NCBI GenBank assembly: GCA_934772445.1
Contig: CAKVMJ010000010.1
Coordinates: 1 to 44,179, forward strand
Direction of reading: 5' to 3'
DNA length: 44,179 nucleotides
DNA from: an uncultured Clostridia bacterium
Lineage (GTDB): Bacteria > Bacillota > Clostridia > Christensenellales > UBA1242
The notes beneath the pieces were generated by a model. It worked only from the letters and a program-made list of their open reading frames with translations. It made no database searches and was not told where the DNA came from. Below are positions 8,912 to 17,183 of the stretch, piece by piece (within the stretch, counting starts at the first letter, position 1; every line of letters begins with the position of its first letter). The position numbers and the translations under genes are program-made.

Positions 8912-8941
8912 AAAAAATAATACCTCAAATTAGCTTTGAGG
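8912..8941 (-). terminator. Terminator or attenuator between secF and recJ
   Basis: A perfect 7-bp stem CCTCAAA/TTTGAGG (8923-8929 with 8935-8941, 5-nt loop) is followed on the minus strand by TATTATTTTTT, and the recJ ribosome binding site begins at the end of that T-run. On the plus strand the same hairpin is followed by CATCATTTTTT, so it looks bidirectional. No recJ promoter is visible below it, so recJ-rel-hemZ probably depends on readthrough. Confidence 0.7.
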
Positions 8942-8963
8942 CATCATTTTTTATTTCTCTCAA

Positions 8964-8985
8964 AGCACTAAAATAAATTGGTGCT
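8964..8985 (-). other. Small hairpin in the secF 3' region
   Basis: An 8-bp inverted repeat (AGCACTAA with TTGGTGCT, one G-U pair, 6-nt loop) lies eight bases after the secF stop codon. There is no T-run after it on the minus strand. It may protect the secF mRNA end upstream of the attenuator at 8912-8941. Confidence 0.35.
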
Positions 8986-8992
8986 TAAAAGT

Positions 8993-10072
8993 TTAAACCA
9001 TTATCTTTTCGTTTTCTTCGTCACTTTCTTTTTTAACTTTCTTAGTAGCTTTTTCTTGTTCTTTTTTATTTAATCTTTCAATTTTTGCATTTAATCTTCT
9101 ATCTTTCTCTCTTCTATAAGATTGAACCCAGAATGATGGAGCGAAATAGAATCCAGATACAAAACTTAACACTAATACAATTAACAATGTTAAGGCTATA
9201 AACATAGCACTTGAAGAAACTGCTATTAAATAAATCATAAATACTAATATAATAGCAACGCTAAATAACATAACCAACATAATACTTGGCATCACTTTCT
9301 TACTAGCAGAAACTACCAATTCTTTATTCGTTAATTTGCTATCAGAAATTTCCATTTGTCTAATTTTATCGGATACTAATAAATAGATAAATGTTGAAAT
9401 TAATACAAATACACCAAATAATGCTGGAGTTGTTGCAGAAATAGGTACTCTACAAATAGTTAATAATGCAAATAACATAGCTGAACCAAATATATTTTGG
9501 AATAAGCTTGATAATGCAGTAAGTATTTCAAATCTAATCCAAACGAATATAAATAAAGCTAATGTAAATACACCCAAAGCAACCATTGGCGCTTTTGCAA
9601 AATTATAGAATGAATATGCTTCCAATTCAGCTTCCCCAACTGAAATTTGAGGTATTTCAACAATATATTTATCTTCAATAGCCTTTGTAAGGGTTGTTAA
9701 TTTAGATGAAATCCCCTCTTCTTTTCCAGATGGAATGATATTTAATATAAGATTTGTTGTTGTAACTTCGCCAGCCTCATCAAAATATAAGTTGTAAAAT
9801 CCATTTTCATTAGCTAAAGCCTTTAAATCATCTTTATATTCGATAATTTGCTCATCTGAAATTGTGCTTTTGAAATCTACATTAATCACATACCTATTAG
9901 TTAGTTCTTGTGAGAAATTTAATCCAAAACACAAATAGAAAACTGTTGCAATAGCAAATAATATAGCACAAATTAAAATACTTAATTTGAAATTACCATA
10001 AATTTTTTCGTTTTTCAAACAAGCATTTGATATTTTTGTGATAACGCAATCTTTCTCATTATTCTTGTTCAT
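8993..10072 (-). CDS. secF: Protein translocase subunit SecF (divergent)
   Basis: SecF pairs with SecD to pull secreted proteins across the membrane using the proton gradient. The 359-residue product has the right architecture: one N-terminal membrane helix (about 30-50), an external domain of roughly 100 residues, five more helices, and a charged Lys/Glu-rich cytoplasmic tail. Family motifs are poorly kept. After the first helix the usual GxDFxGG becomes NFSQELTNR, and the helix that normally carries NDTVVVFDRIRE reads STFIYLLVSDKIRQ, so its Asn-Asp is gone. It overlaps secD by 14 bases, with the start codon inside secD. Identification rests on topology and the secD neighbour as much as on sequence. 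Confidence 0.8.
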   Translation of the reverse strand: MNKNNEKDCVITKISNACLKNEKIYGNFKLSILICAILFAIATVFYLCFGLNFSQELTNRYVINVDFKSTISDEQIIEYKDDLKALANENGFYNLYFDEAGEVTTTNLILNIIPSGKEEGISSKLTTLTKAIEDKYIVEIPQISVGEAELEAYSFYNFAKAPMVALGVFTLALFIFVWIRFEILTALSSLFQNIFGSAMLFALLTICRVPISATTPALFGVFVLISTFIYLLVSDKIRQMEISDSKLTNKELVVSASKKVMPSIMLVMLFSVAIILVFMIYLIAVSSSAMFIALTLLIVLVLSFVSGFYFAPSFWVQSYRREKDRRLNAKIERLNKKEQEKATKKVKKESDEENEKIMV

Positions 10073-11372
10073 TTGCCTGTTCCGCCTTTTTAAAATTTAC
10101 TTTTTTTGCATCGTAATTATTAATATTTAGATATAATTTTGTTAAACCTCTAAACATTAACATCATCATAAATGCACCGATTAATGATGTAAATAAGAAT
10201 ACAACAGCAAAGCTTTTTAAAGCACCATTAGCAAGCCACAACCCTAAGATTGACAAACCAAACATAACAGAATATATATCAATCATCATAGGTATTGTTT
10301 TAACATATCCGCTCTTAAATGCGGGAATGAATTTCTTGCCATTTTCATATTCATTTTTAATGTTTTCAATAAACAAAATACTATTAACAAATACAACTAT
10401 ATAAGAAATAATAACAGCTAATAAAGTTGCAGATGATAATTCAACTAAAGTTGTTAAAGATAATGCAACGATTGTTAAAGTTGCAAAAATTACAGTATTT
10501 AAACTAGCAACTAATCCTAATTCTTTATATTTTAATACTAAATATACAATAAAGCATACAACTATTAACAATAATAAAACTTCAGATATTATAACAACAT
10601 CTTTATTTACAACTGGGCTAACACTCATCTCTTCGCCATCGATTGTCATATTAACACCAATTGTACCGCTTTCAATTTTATTTGCAAATGCTGTGGCAGC
10701 TGCCTTTGTTGTGATAGTTGAACCACCAGATAATTGAATAAATCCGTTTTCAACTGTGCCTTCAACAGATACTGCTGAATAATAATTATAAGAATTATCT
10801 GTATCATACTTTTTATCAACATAAACATACAAGGTTACTGGTGAAGATGAAGTTGCAGAACTTGTTAATTCTTTTAAAACATTTTTGCCTTCATCAGTAA
10901 ATTCAATATATACTGTGGCAGTACCATTAGCAGACATATATTGCGCTTTTTTAATATGTGAGCCATTTAGTTTAGCAACAAAATCTGAACCTTCTTTAAC
11001 TTGCTCTGTTGCAAACTCAACAAATCCAACAGTATAATTTCTGCTTATTGTTTTATCTGGAACAACAACTTTAATTTTGTCGCCAACTCTTGAAACTACA
11101 GTTTCGTTATAATCCTTTGATAATAAATCTTGAACTCTATGCATTGCTTTTTCAATAGCACTATCTAAATTATCTTCTGCATCTAATGTTTCGATATCAT
11201 ATATAGCCATCACGCCACCATCATATTCTATTCCATTAGGTATTGCATTAAAGAAACCTTTGAAAATATAATTTGTGGTTGGAACGCGAACACTAATAAA
11301 TGAAAAAACTAATAGTAATAAAACTAGAACAGTAAGTATAATAAAGTTACAAATAGAACTTCTCTTTTTCAT
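10059..11372 (-). CDS. secD: Protein translocase subunit SecD (divergent)
   Basis: SecD is the partner of SecF in the SecDF export motor. The 437-residue product has an N-terminal membrane helix (about 10-28), a degenerate form of the family GLDLxGG motif (NGIEYDGG, about 46-53), a large external domain to about residue 260 and a C-terminal bundle of membrane helices. In the fourth helix the GxxVDANVxIFERI motif reads IVVFVNSILFIENI (325-338): the aspartate needed for proton transfer in studied SecDF proteins is replaced by Val329. The start has GGAG nine bases upstream and lies below a strong promoter (11402-11430). It begins the secD-secF-recJ-rel-hemZ run. Confidence 0.85.
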   Translation of the reverse strand: MKKRSSICNFIILTVLVLLLLVFSFISVRVPTTNYIFKGFFNAIPNGIEYDGGVMAIYDIETLDAEDNLDSAIEKAMHRVQDLLSKDYNETVVSRVGDKIKVVVPDKTISRNYTVGFVEFATEQVKEGSDFVAKLNGSHIKKAQYMSANGTATVYIEFTDEGKNVLKELTSSATSSSPVTLYVYVDKKYDTDNSYNYYSAVSVEGTVENGFIQLSGGSTITTKAAATAFANKIESGTIGVNMTIDGEEMSVSPVVNKDVVIISEVLLLLIVVCFIVYLVLKYKELGLVASLNTVIFATLTIVALSLTTLVELSSATLLAVIISYIVVFVNSILFIENIKNEYENGKKFIPAFKSGYVKTIPMMIDIYSVMFGLSILGLWLANGALKSFAVVFLFTSLIGAFMMMLMFRGLTKLYLNINNYDAKKVNFKKAEQANEQE

Positions 11373-11401
11373 TTACAGTTTCTCCTTTCATAAACCTAAA
11401 T

Positions 11402-11430
11402 ATTATAAACAATTTTATAATCCAAGTCAA
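11402..11430 (-). promoter_or_regulatory. Promoter of secD-secF
   Basis: -35 TTGACT (11425-11430), 17-bp spacer and a perfect -10 TATAAT (11402-11407), ending 29 bp before the secD start codon. It lies below the terminator of the preceding gene, so secDF is transcribed independently. Confidence 0.8.
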
Positions 11431-11493
11431 TTAATAATATATAAATTATACTACAATAATAACAAAATAAACCTAAAAATCAAAGAAATTTTA

Positions 11494-11528
11494 TATAAAA
11501 AAACTTAAGACTATTAAATCTTAAGTTT
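11494..11528 (-). terminator. Terminator after the TIGR04086 gene
   Basis: A perfect 10-bp stem AAACTTAAGA/TCTTAAGTTT (11501-11510 with 11519-11528, 8-nt loop) ends in a run of seven T on the minus strand, six bases after the gene's stop codon. Confidence 0.85.
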
Positions 11529-11534
11529 CTTTTA

Positions 11535-11939
11535 CTATCTATTTTTTTTACTTTTAATATTTACGCTTAATATTCCGCATATACCACCCAACACTAGCGA
11601 GAAGATTAAATCGCTAATTGTTGTAAAACCGAATTTAAAATTACCGCATAATATTGAGAATAAAATATAGGATAAAATTGAATATATTAAACCAATTAAA
11701 ATACCTTTTAAAAATCCTTTATCCGTACCTCTTAATGCCCAAAAGCAACCAAGAAAAATACTAACTATTTTAATTGCTTGATTGGTTGGCATAATAAACG
11801 AATCTGGAATATTTAAAAATCTAATTAAAACTGCAAATAACAATATCAACACTAATGATATTGCAATGGAATAAACAATACCTTTAAAAATATCTAATAT
11901 AAAACTTTTGTTTTTCACTTCCAAACTTTTTGTACTCAT
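11535..11939 (-). CDS. TIGR04086 (YrzE-like) family membrane protein
   Basis: This 134-residue protein is almost entirely hydrophobic, with four predicted membrane helices (about 17-38, 45-62, 67-95 and 105-128) and basic ends. Size, topology and position next to yajC and tgt fit the TIGR04086/YrzE family, found near yajC in many Bacillota. Its function is unknown. The ATG start has GGGAG six bases upstream. It is bounded on both sides by terminators, so it appears to be transcribed alone, although I found no clear promoter for it. The family call is from memory of synteny and topology rather than from a diagnostic motif. Confidence 0.65.
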   Translation of the reverse strand: MSTKSLEVKNKSFILDIFKGIVYSIAISLVLILLFAVLIRFLNIPDSFIMPTNQAIKIVSIFLGCFWALRGTDKGFLKGILIGLIYSILSYILFSILCGNFKFGFTTISDLIFSLVLGGICGILSVNIKSKKNR

Positions 11940-12045
11940 AAAAATCTCCCATACTTTGAAATATCTTATGAGTCAAGACAGGCTATTAGAACAGTATTTA
12001 GAAAATCGACTAAATCTTTATTCTTAATTTTTATAAAATAAGACT

Positions 12046-12087
12046 AAAAAAAACATCTTCTAATAAGTTATACCTTAGAAAATGTTT
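12046..12087 (-). terminator. Terminator after yajC
   Basis: A 12-bp stem with one G-U pair (12052-12063 with 12075-12086, 11-nt loop) is followed by eight T on the minus strand. The other flank is also T-rich on the plus strand, so it may work in both directions. Confidence 0.8.
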
Positions 12088-12128
12088 TTAATGTTTCTAA
12101 AATTTTACACATATTTTAGTGCTTTAAT

Positions 12129-12632
12129 TTATTTTTTTTCTCTTTCAACCTTTTTGCGTTCTTTTTTAGGTTTATCTTCAACTTGAACTTTTTCTTCTTT
12201 ATTTTCTTCTTCAGCCTTTGGCTCTTCCTTTACTTCTTCTTTTACTTCAACTTCTGGTTCTTTTACATTATTTGTAACATCATTACCATTCTCATCTAAG
12301 ACAACCATTTCTTTTGTATCGATTGATGCAATAGAGTTGCCGTGAATTTCCATAAAAGATTTATGTTCATCATCACCAGTTTCGATTACAACCACTTTGC
12401 CATCTGTTGTTTCTCTCATACTAACGATTGTACCATAAATACCAGAATAAGTAATAATCTTAGTTCCTTTCTTTAAAGAATCATTTAAAGATTGTCTGGA
12501 TTGCATTTCTTTCTTATTTCTCATACTTGAAAAAATAAATAAAACTGCGATACCAATTATCAATATTCCCCAAAACCAAAGATTTGATAATCCGCCACCA
12601 GTTGATGCTGGATTTTCTAATAAAAATTTCAT
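12129..12632 (-). CDS. yajC: Preprotein translocase accessory protein YajC
   Basis: YajC is a small membrane protein that associates with SecDF. The 167-residue product has a short glycine-rich N-terminus, one membrane helix (about 19-36), the typical cytoplasmic start MRNKKEMQSRQSLNDSLKKG with GTKIITYSGIYGTIVSM, and a long repetitive Glu/Lys/Val tail. The tail makes it longer than the usual 90-110 residues. It has its own promoter (12663-12691) and terminator, and lies between tgt and secD, as expected. Confidence 0.93.
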   Translation of the reverse strand: MKFLLENPASTGGGLSNLWFWGILIIGIAVLFIFSSMRNKKEMQSRQSLNDSLKKGTKIITYSGIYGTIVSMRETTDGKVVVIETGDDEHKSFMEIHGNSIASIDTKEMVVLDENGNDVTNNVKEPEVEVKEEVKEEPKAEEENKEEKVQVEDKPKKERKKVEREKK

Positions 12633-12662
12633 AACTATCTCCTCATATATTTTTAATAATAG

Positions 12663-12691
12663 ATTATAACAAACATTCTCTTTATATTAAA
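12663..12691 (-). promoter_or_regulatory. Promoter of yajC
   Basis: A perfect -10 TATAAT (12663-12668) with TG one base upstream (extended -10), and a weak -35 TTTAAT (12686-12691) at 17 bp. It lies about 30 bp before the yajC start. Confidence 0.6.
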
Positions 12692-12711
12692 AAGAATTTT
12701 ATATATTTTTG

Positions 12712-13827
12712 TTAAATCTTAAAGTTTTTTAAGTATTCTTCTTTAAAGTCTAGTAATCTATCGTTTCTTATAGCATCTTTTATTTGGTCCATTAAATGAG
12801 TTAAGAATCTTATATTATGAATACTAAGTAATCTTCCCCCTAGTATTTCATCTGCATTAATTAAATGTCTTAGATAAGCTTTTGTATAGTTCTTACAAGT
12901 GTAACAATCACAAGTTTCATCTAATGGAGTGTAATCATCTTTATATTTAGCATTTCTTATAACAACTTTACCTGTTGGAACAAATGCTGTACCGTTTCTT
13001 GCTATTCTTGTTGGAAGAACACAATCAAACATATCTATTCCTCTAATTACACCTTCTAGTAAACAATCAGGACTTCCTACTCCCATAAGATAATGAGGTA
13101 CATTCTCAGGAAGATGTGGTTTTAATACATCTAGCATTTCATACATCTTTTCTTTAGGTTCTCCAACAGATAATCCACCAATACCTAATCCGTATTTAAT
13201 ATATGGCTTTGTTCTCTCTAAGCTTTCTAATCTTAGGTCACTATAAAAGTTTCCTTGGACAATTGGAAATAATGCTTGATTATCATTCTTATGATACTTA
13301 TAGCATCTATCTAACCAAGACAATGTTCTCTCCATTGCTTTTCTGCTTTTATCATAACTTGTACCCCAAGTTGTACATTCATCAAATGCCATTATAATAT
13401 CTGCACCTAAATCTTCTTGTATTTGCATATCTCTTTCTGGGGTTATATAATGTTTAGCACCACTTAAATGAGATCTAAACTCAACGCCATCATCACTTAT
13501 TTTTCTTAAATCAGATAAAGAGAATACTTGAAACCCACCACTATCTGTTAATATTGGTTTATCCCAATGCATAAAAGAATGTAGGCCTCCTGCGTTTTTA
13601 ACAATCTCTTGTCCTGGTCTTAGGAATAAGTGATATGTGTTACTAAGCAAGATTTGAGTATTGATAGTTTTTAATTCTTCTGGTGTTAAACCTTTAACTG
13701 TGGCTTGAGTTCCAACTGGCATAAAAACTGGAGTTTCAATATCACCGTGTGGTGTATGCAATATACCAATCCTTGCTCCAGATTGTTTACAAACCTTTAT
13801 TGTTTCATAACTAAATTTTTCCATCAT
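12712..13827 (-). CDS. tgt: Queuine/preQ1 tRNA-guanine transglycosylase
   Basis: Tgt exchanges guanine-34 for preQ1 in tRNAs with a GUN anticodon, the step before QueA in queuosine synthesis. The 371-residue product is full length. It has the base-binding segment DSGGFQVFSL, the FDCVLPTRIARNG region holding the catalytic aspartate, and the zinc site CDCYTC with a distal histidine in LLSIHNIRFL. Two ATGs are adjacent (13827 and 13824), and AGGA precedes the first. It follows queA by about 50 bp with no terminator between, so the two modification genes are likely co-transcribed with ruvCAB. Confidence 0.97.
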   Translation of the reverse strand: MMEKFSYETIKVCKQSGARIGILHTPHGDIETPVFMPVGTQATVKGLTPEELKTINTQILLSNTYHLFLRPGQEIVKNAGGLHSFMHWDKPILTDSGGFQVFSLSDLRKISDDGVEFRSHLSGAKHYITPERDMQIQEDLGADIIMAFDECTTWGTSYDKSRKAMERTLSWLDRCYKYHKNDNQALFPIVQGNFYSDLRLESLERTKPYIKYGLGIGGLSVGEPKEKMYEMLDVLKPHLPENVPHYLMGVGSPDCLLEGVIRGIDMFDCVLPTRIARNGTAFVPTGKVVIRNAKYKDDYTPLDETCDCYTCKNYTKAYLRHLINADEILGGRLLSIHNIRFLTHLMDQIKDAIRNDRLLDFKEEYLKNFKI

Positions 13828-13878
13828 AATATCCTTTTAACTTGGCTAGTTTAACATAGTTATAAAGAAAATACAATA

Positions 13879-14922
13879 TTAATATAAAAACATTGCATCT
13901 CCAAAACTAAAAAATCTATATTTTTCTTTTACTGCTATCTTATATAAATTTAAAGTTTCATCAATTCCAGCAAATGTGGAAATCAACATAATTAATGTAC
14001 TTTTAGGTAAATGGAAATTTGTTATAATTCCATCTATAATCTTAAACTTATATCCCGGATAGATAAATATGCTAGTTTCTTTATTTGTTGGCACTAACAA
14101 ACCATTTTCATCACACGAACTCTCAAGGGTTCTAATACTTGTAGTTCCAACTGCTATAACTCTTCTACCTTCTTTCTTTGCTTGGTTTACAATATCACAA
14201 GTTTCTTTTGTAACTTCTATATGTTCGCTATGCATTTTATGGTCTTTAATATTATTTTCATCAACTGGCCTAAAAGTACCTAATCCAACATGTAACAATA
14301 CTTCTGTTATAATAACACCTTTATTTTTTAAACGCTCTAATAATTCTTTTGTGAAATGAAGCCCAGCAGTTGGAGCTGCAGCACTACCATTAATCTTAGA
14401 ATAAATTGTATTATATCTTGATTTATCTTTTAATGTTTCTTTAATATATGGAGGCAGAGGCATAATACCAATTCTATCCAAAATTTCTTCAAACTTTCCA
14501 TCAAATATAAATCTAACGATTTTACCACCAAAATCTGTTTCTTCTAAAACTTCAAGTGATAATTCATCTGAAAATTTAATAATAGTTCCTTTCTTTGCGC
14601 GTTTTCCCGGTTTTAACAATGCTTCCCAGTCTGTTAGGTTAATTCTTTTTAAAAGTAATACTTCAATTTTTGCTTTTGTTTCAACTTTTTCACCAATTAA
14701 TCTAGCAGGAATAACACGAGTATTATTAATAACTAAAACATCGCCTTTTTTTAAATAGTTTTCAATATCATAAAAATGCTTATGTTCTATTTTTTTATTA
14801 GCTCTATCATAAACCATCAATCTTGAACTATCTCTTGGCTCAACCGGAGTTTGGGCTATCAATTCTTGAGGTAAATCATAATCATAAGTGTTTATATCAT
14901 AAATATCTTTATTTTTCATCAT
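13879..14922 (-). CDS. queA: S-adenosylmethionine:tRNA ribosyltransferase-isomerase
   Basis: QueA transfers the ribosyl part of SAM to preQ1-modified tRNA to give epoxyqueuosine. The product has the conserved blocks YDLPQELIAQ, PRDSSRLMVYDR, VLVINNTRVIPARL, GSAAAPTAGLHFT and VGLGTFRPV, and FHLPKSTLIML near the C-terminus. The frame is open to a TTG at 14937, but I start at the ATG at 14922 (another ATG follows at 14919), because these lead straight into the conserved N-terminus. The start region overlaps the last codons of ruvB, implying translational coupling. Confidence 0.95.
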   Translation of the reverse strand: MMKNKDIYDINTYDYDLPQELIAQTPVEPRDSSRLMVYDRANKKIEHKHFYDIENYLKKGDVLVINNTRVIPARLIGEKVETKAKIEVLLLKRINLTDWEALLKPGKRAKKGTIIKFSDELSLEVLEETDFGGKIVRFIFDGKFEEILDRIGIMPLPPYIKETLKDKSRYNTIYSKINGSAAAPTAGLHFTKELLERLKNKGVIITEVLLHVGLGTFRPVDENNIKDHKMHSEHIEVTKETCDIVNQAKKEGRRVIAVGTTSIRTLESSCDENGLLVPTNKETSIFIYPGYKFKIIDGIITNFHLPKSTLIMLISTFAGIDETLNLYKIAVKEKYRFFSFGDAMFLY

Positions 14923-15970
14923 TATTTTCTTCTTCAATATACATTTTTAAATATTCTTGTTTTTGTGCAGACAATTTTCTATCAAAATGTTTATATGCAT
15001 TTGGAAGCGCAACTCTTCCTCTTGGAGTTCTAGCTATAAAACCTAATTGCAATAGGTATGGCTCATAAACATCTTCAATTGTATTTGCATCTTCACCAGT
15101 GGCTGCAGCAAGAGTTTCTAATCCTGCAGGGCCTCCGTGAAATTTATCTATTAATGTTAATAAAACTTTTCTATCGGTATAATCCAAGCCAAGTTCATCA
15201 ACCTCAAGCCTATCTAAAGCAAGTTTGGCTGTATCCTTACAAATAGTTCTTTCACCTCGAACCTCGGCAAAATCTCTAATTCTCTTTAAAAATCTATTTG
15301 CTATTCTTGGAGTTCCACGACTTCGTTTAGCTAATTCTAGGCTTGCATCTGGTTCAATTTCCATATCAAGGATTTTAGCTGAACGCGTGATAATATCCGA
15401 AAGTTCTTTATTTGAGTACATTTCCAATCTACAAATAACACCAAATCTATCTCTTAATGGTCCTGTGAGCATACCAGCTTTTGTTGTTGCACCAATAAGC
15501 GTGAATGGTTTTAATTTTAAACGCATTGTTCTAGCACTAGGACCTTTGCCTAGTATAAAATCTAAAGCATAATCTTCTAGTGCTGGATATAATATCTCTT
15601 CAACGGCTCTTGAAAGCCTATGAATTTCATCTATAAACAAAACATCGTGTTCGTTTAAGTTTGTTAAAATACTTGCCAAATCCGCCACCTTTTCAATAGC
15701 TGGTCCACTTGTTATCTTTATATTAGAACCCAATTCATTAGCAATAATATGCGCTAGAGTGGTTTTACCTAATCCCGGTGGACCATATAAAAGCACATGG
15801 TCTAATGCATCGCCTCTTTTCTTTGCGGCTTGAATATATACTTCTAAATTCCTCTTTATCTTATCTTGACCAACATAATCATTCATAGATGTAGGTCTTA
15901 AAGTGTTTTCAACTTCTGTTTCATCTAGCGATTTTGTGCTAGTGATAAATCTTTCATCTTCTAACTCCAT
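14909..15970 (-). CDS. ruvB: Holliday junction DNA helicase RuvB
   Basis: RuvB is the hexameric AAA+ motor that drives branch migration with RuvA. The 353-residue product has Walker A GPPGLGKTT (63-71), Walker B DEIHR (114-118), sensor 1 LIGATT, the sensor-2 region RGTPRIANR, and the C-terminal winged-helix with PRGRVALPNAYKHF. The ATG start follows AGGAG. It is nine bases after ruvA and overlaps the start of queA. Confidence 0.98.
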   Translation of the reverse strand: MELEDERFITSTKSLDETEVENTLRPTSMNDYVGQDKIKRNLEVYIQAAKKRGDALDHVLLYGPPGLGKTTLAHIIANELGSNIKITSGPAIEKVADLASILTNLNEHDVLFIDEIHRLSRAVEEILYPALEDYALDFILGKGPSARTMRLKLKPFTLIGATTKAGMLTGPLRDRFGVICRLEMYSNKELSDIITRSAKILDMEIEPDASLELAKRSRGTPRIANRFLKRIRDFAEVRGERTICKDTAKLALDRLEVDELGLDYTDRKVLLTLIDKFHGGPAGLETLAAATGEDANTIEDVYEPYLLQLGFIARTPRGRVALPNAYKHFDRKLSAQKQEYLKMYIEEENNDEK

Positions 15971-15979
15971 ATTGGTCTC

Positions 15980-16576
15980 CTAATTCATATTTTTTAATGC
16001 TTTTTCTATAATCCTCTCGGTTGTATCCTCAGCTGTTGCTACAAGCGTTACAATCTTTAATGCTTCCATCTTGCTAAGTCCCATTCCTGTTAGAACATCT
16101 ATTGCTTCATCTTGAGCATTTGTTGATGCTTCATTCATATAATCCATTAATGGAATACTTGCAATACCTTGTAATGCACCTAAAGATGTTTTCAATTCAA
16201 CTATAATCCTTTCAGCTGTTTTCTTGCCAATTCCTTTAATAGAACCAATTGTTTTTACATCTCCAATCATTACGGCACTAATTAAGTTTTGTGGTGAAAT
16301 ACCAGATAAAATTGCAATAGCAGTTTTTGCACCAACTCCTGAAACAGATATTAATTTTAAAAATACTTCTTTTTCTTGTTTTGTTGCAAATCCAAATAAA
16401 ATAAAAGCATCTTCTCTTACATGTAAGTAAGTATAAACTGTGGCAACTTCGCCAACTGGAGGTAATTGTTCTAGAGAGTTTGTTGATGCATATAGTTCAT
16501 AACCAACTCCATTTGATTCTAAAACAATTGTGTTATTCATTTTTTCTTCTATAATTCCTTTCAAATATGCGTACAT
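15980..16576 (-). CDS. ruvA: Holliday junction DNA helicase subunit RuvA
   Basis: RuvA binds four-way junctions and loads RuvB. The 198-residue product has the N-terminal OB fold (MYAYLKGIIEE..., VYTYLHVREDA), two helix-hairpin-helix motifs (ISVSGVGAKTA and IKGIGKKTAERI), and a C-terminal domain III that contacts RuvB. The ATG has GGAG six to seven bases upstream. It lies nine bases after ruvC. Confidence 0.98.
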   Translation of the reverse strand: MYAYLKGIIEEKMNNTIVLESNGVGYELYASTNSLEQLPPVGEVATVYTYLHVREDAFILFGFATKQEKEVFLKLISVSGVGAKTAIAILSGISPQNLISAVMIGDVKTIGSIKGIGKKTAERIIVELKTSLGALQGIASIPLMDYMNEASTNAQDEAIDVLTGMGLSKMEALKIVTLVATAEDTTERIIEKALKNMN

Positions 16577-16585
16577 ATCAAACTC

Positions 16586-17080
16586 CTATTTAATTATTGT
16601 ATCGGAAAGCACAAGGCTTGTTTCTGCGTGACACAAAGCAACAGCTAAAGCATCGGCTGCATCATCTGGCTTTGGTATTGCTTTTAAATTCAAAATTGCT
16701 TTTACCATATATTGAACTTGTTGTTTATCCGCTCTTCCATATCCAGTTAGTGCTTGTTTTATCTGCAAAGGTGTATATTCATATAATTTATCCGTTTTAT
16801 GAATACCGGCTAACAATGCCACACCTCTGGCTTCTGCAACAGCGATACCAGTGGTTGTGTTTGTATTAAAAAACAACTCTTCCATTGCAACGGCATCTGG
16901 TTTATGCATTTCTATTAATCTACTAACACCATTATAAACTTGCTGTAATCTTAAAGGAAATGGTGTATCTTTATCTGTGGTTACAACGCCATAATCAACA
17001 ACTTTTATTCCGTTTCTATCTTTATCTATAACTCCCCAGCCAACAATTGCTAGTCCTGGGTCTATTCCTAATATTCTCAA
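16586..17080 (-). CDS. ruvC: Crossover junction endodeoxyribonuclease RuvC
   Basis: RuvC resolves Holliday junctions as a dimer. The four expected acidic residues are visible: Asp7 in GIDPG, Glu67 in AMEELFF, and Asp140 and Asp143 in PDDAADA. The length of 164 residues is normal. The start codon is TTG at 17080; it is the only start giving the canonical MRILGIDPG and has only a weak GAG upstream. RuvC is absent from Bacillus subtilis but common in clostridia, where it precedes ruvAB as here. Confidence 0.96.
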   Translation of the reverse strand: MRILGIDPGLAIVGWGVIDKDRNGIKVVDYGVVTTDKDTPFPLRLQQVYNGVSRLIEMHKPDAVAMEELFFNTNTTTGIAVAEARGVALLAGIHKTDKLYEYTPLQIKQALTGYGRADKQQVQYMVKAILNLKAIPKPDDAADALAVALCHAETSLVLSDTIIK

Positions 17081-17094
17081 TTTAAACTCGCTTT

Positions 17095-17124
17095 AAAAAA
17101 ATATGATAGTTTCCTATCATATTT
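17095..17124 (-). terminator. Terminator after yebC
   Basis: An 11-bp stem (17099-17109 with 17114-17124) closed by a GAAA tetraloop on the minus strand is followed by six T. It is about 60 bp beyond the yebC stop and only about 15 bp before ruvC. Confidence 0.85.
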
Positions 17125-17153
17125 AGTTTATATTTATTTAACAACTAAGTCAA
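17125..17153 (-). promoter_or_regulatory. Possible promoter of ruvCAB-queA-tgt
   Basis: -35 TTGACT (17148-17153), with -10 TAAACT at 17 bp (17125-17130), or TATAAA at 15 bp (17127-17132). It lies directly above the yebC terminator, so transcripts starting here would begin within the hairpin arm and escape it. Confidence 0.4.
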
Positions 17154-17183
17154 ATGAATAATTTACTTTTTAGAATATTTGTT

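Noticed and set aside
8902..8928. Upstream TTG start of recJ
   Set aside because: It lies inside the terminator-like hairpin and has no ribosome binding site, whereas the TTG at 8901 does.
11940..12045. Promoter for the TIGR04086 gene (TTGACT near 11975)
   Set aside because: The matching -10 at 17 bp would be TATGGG, overlapping the ribosome binding site and too close to the start codon to be convincing.
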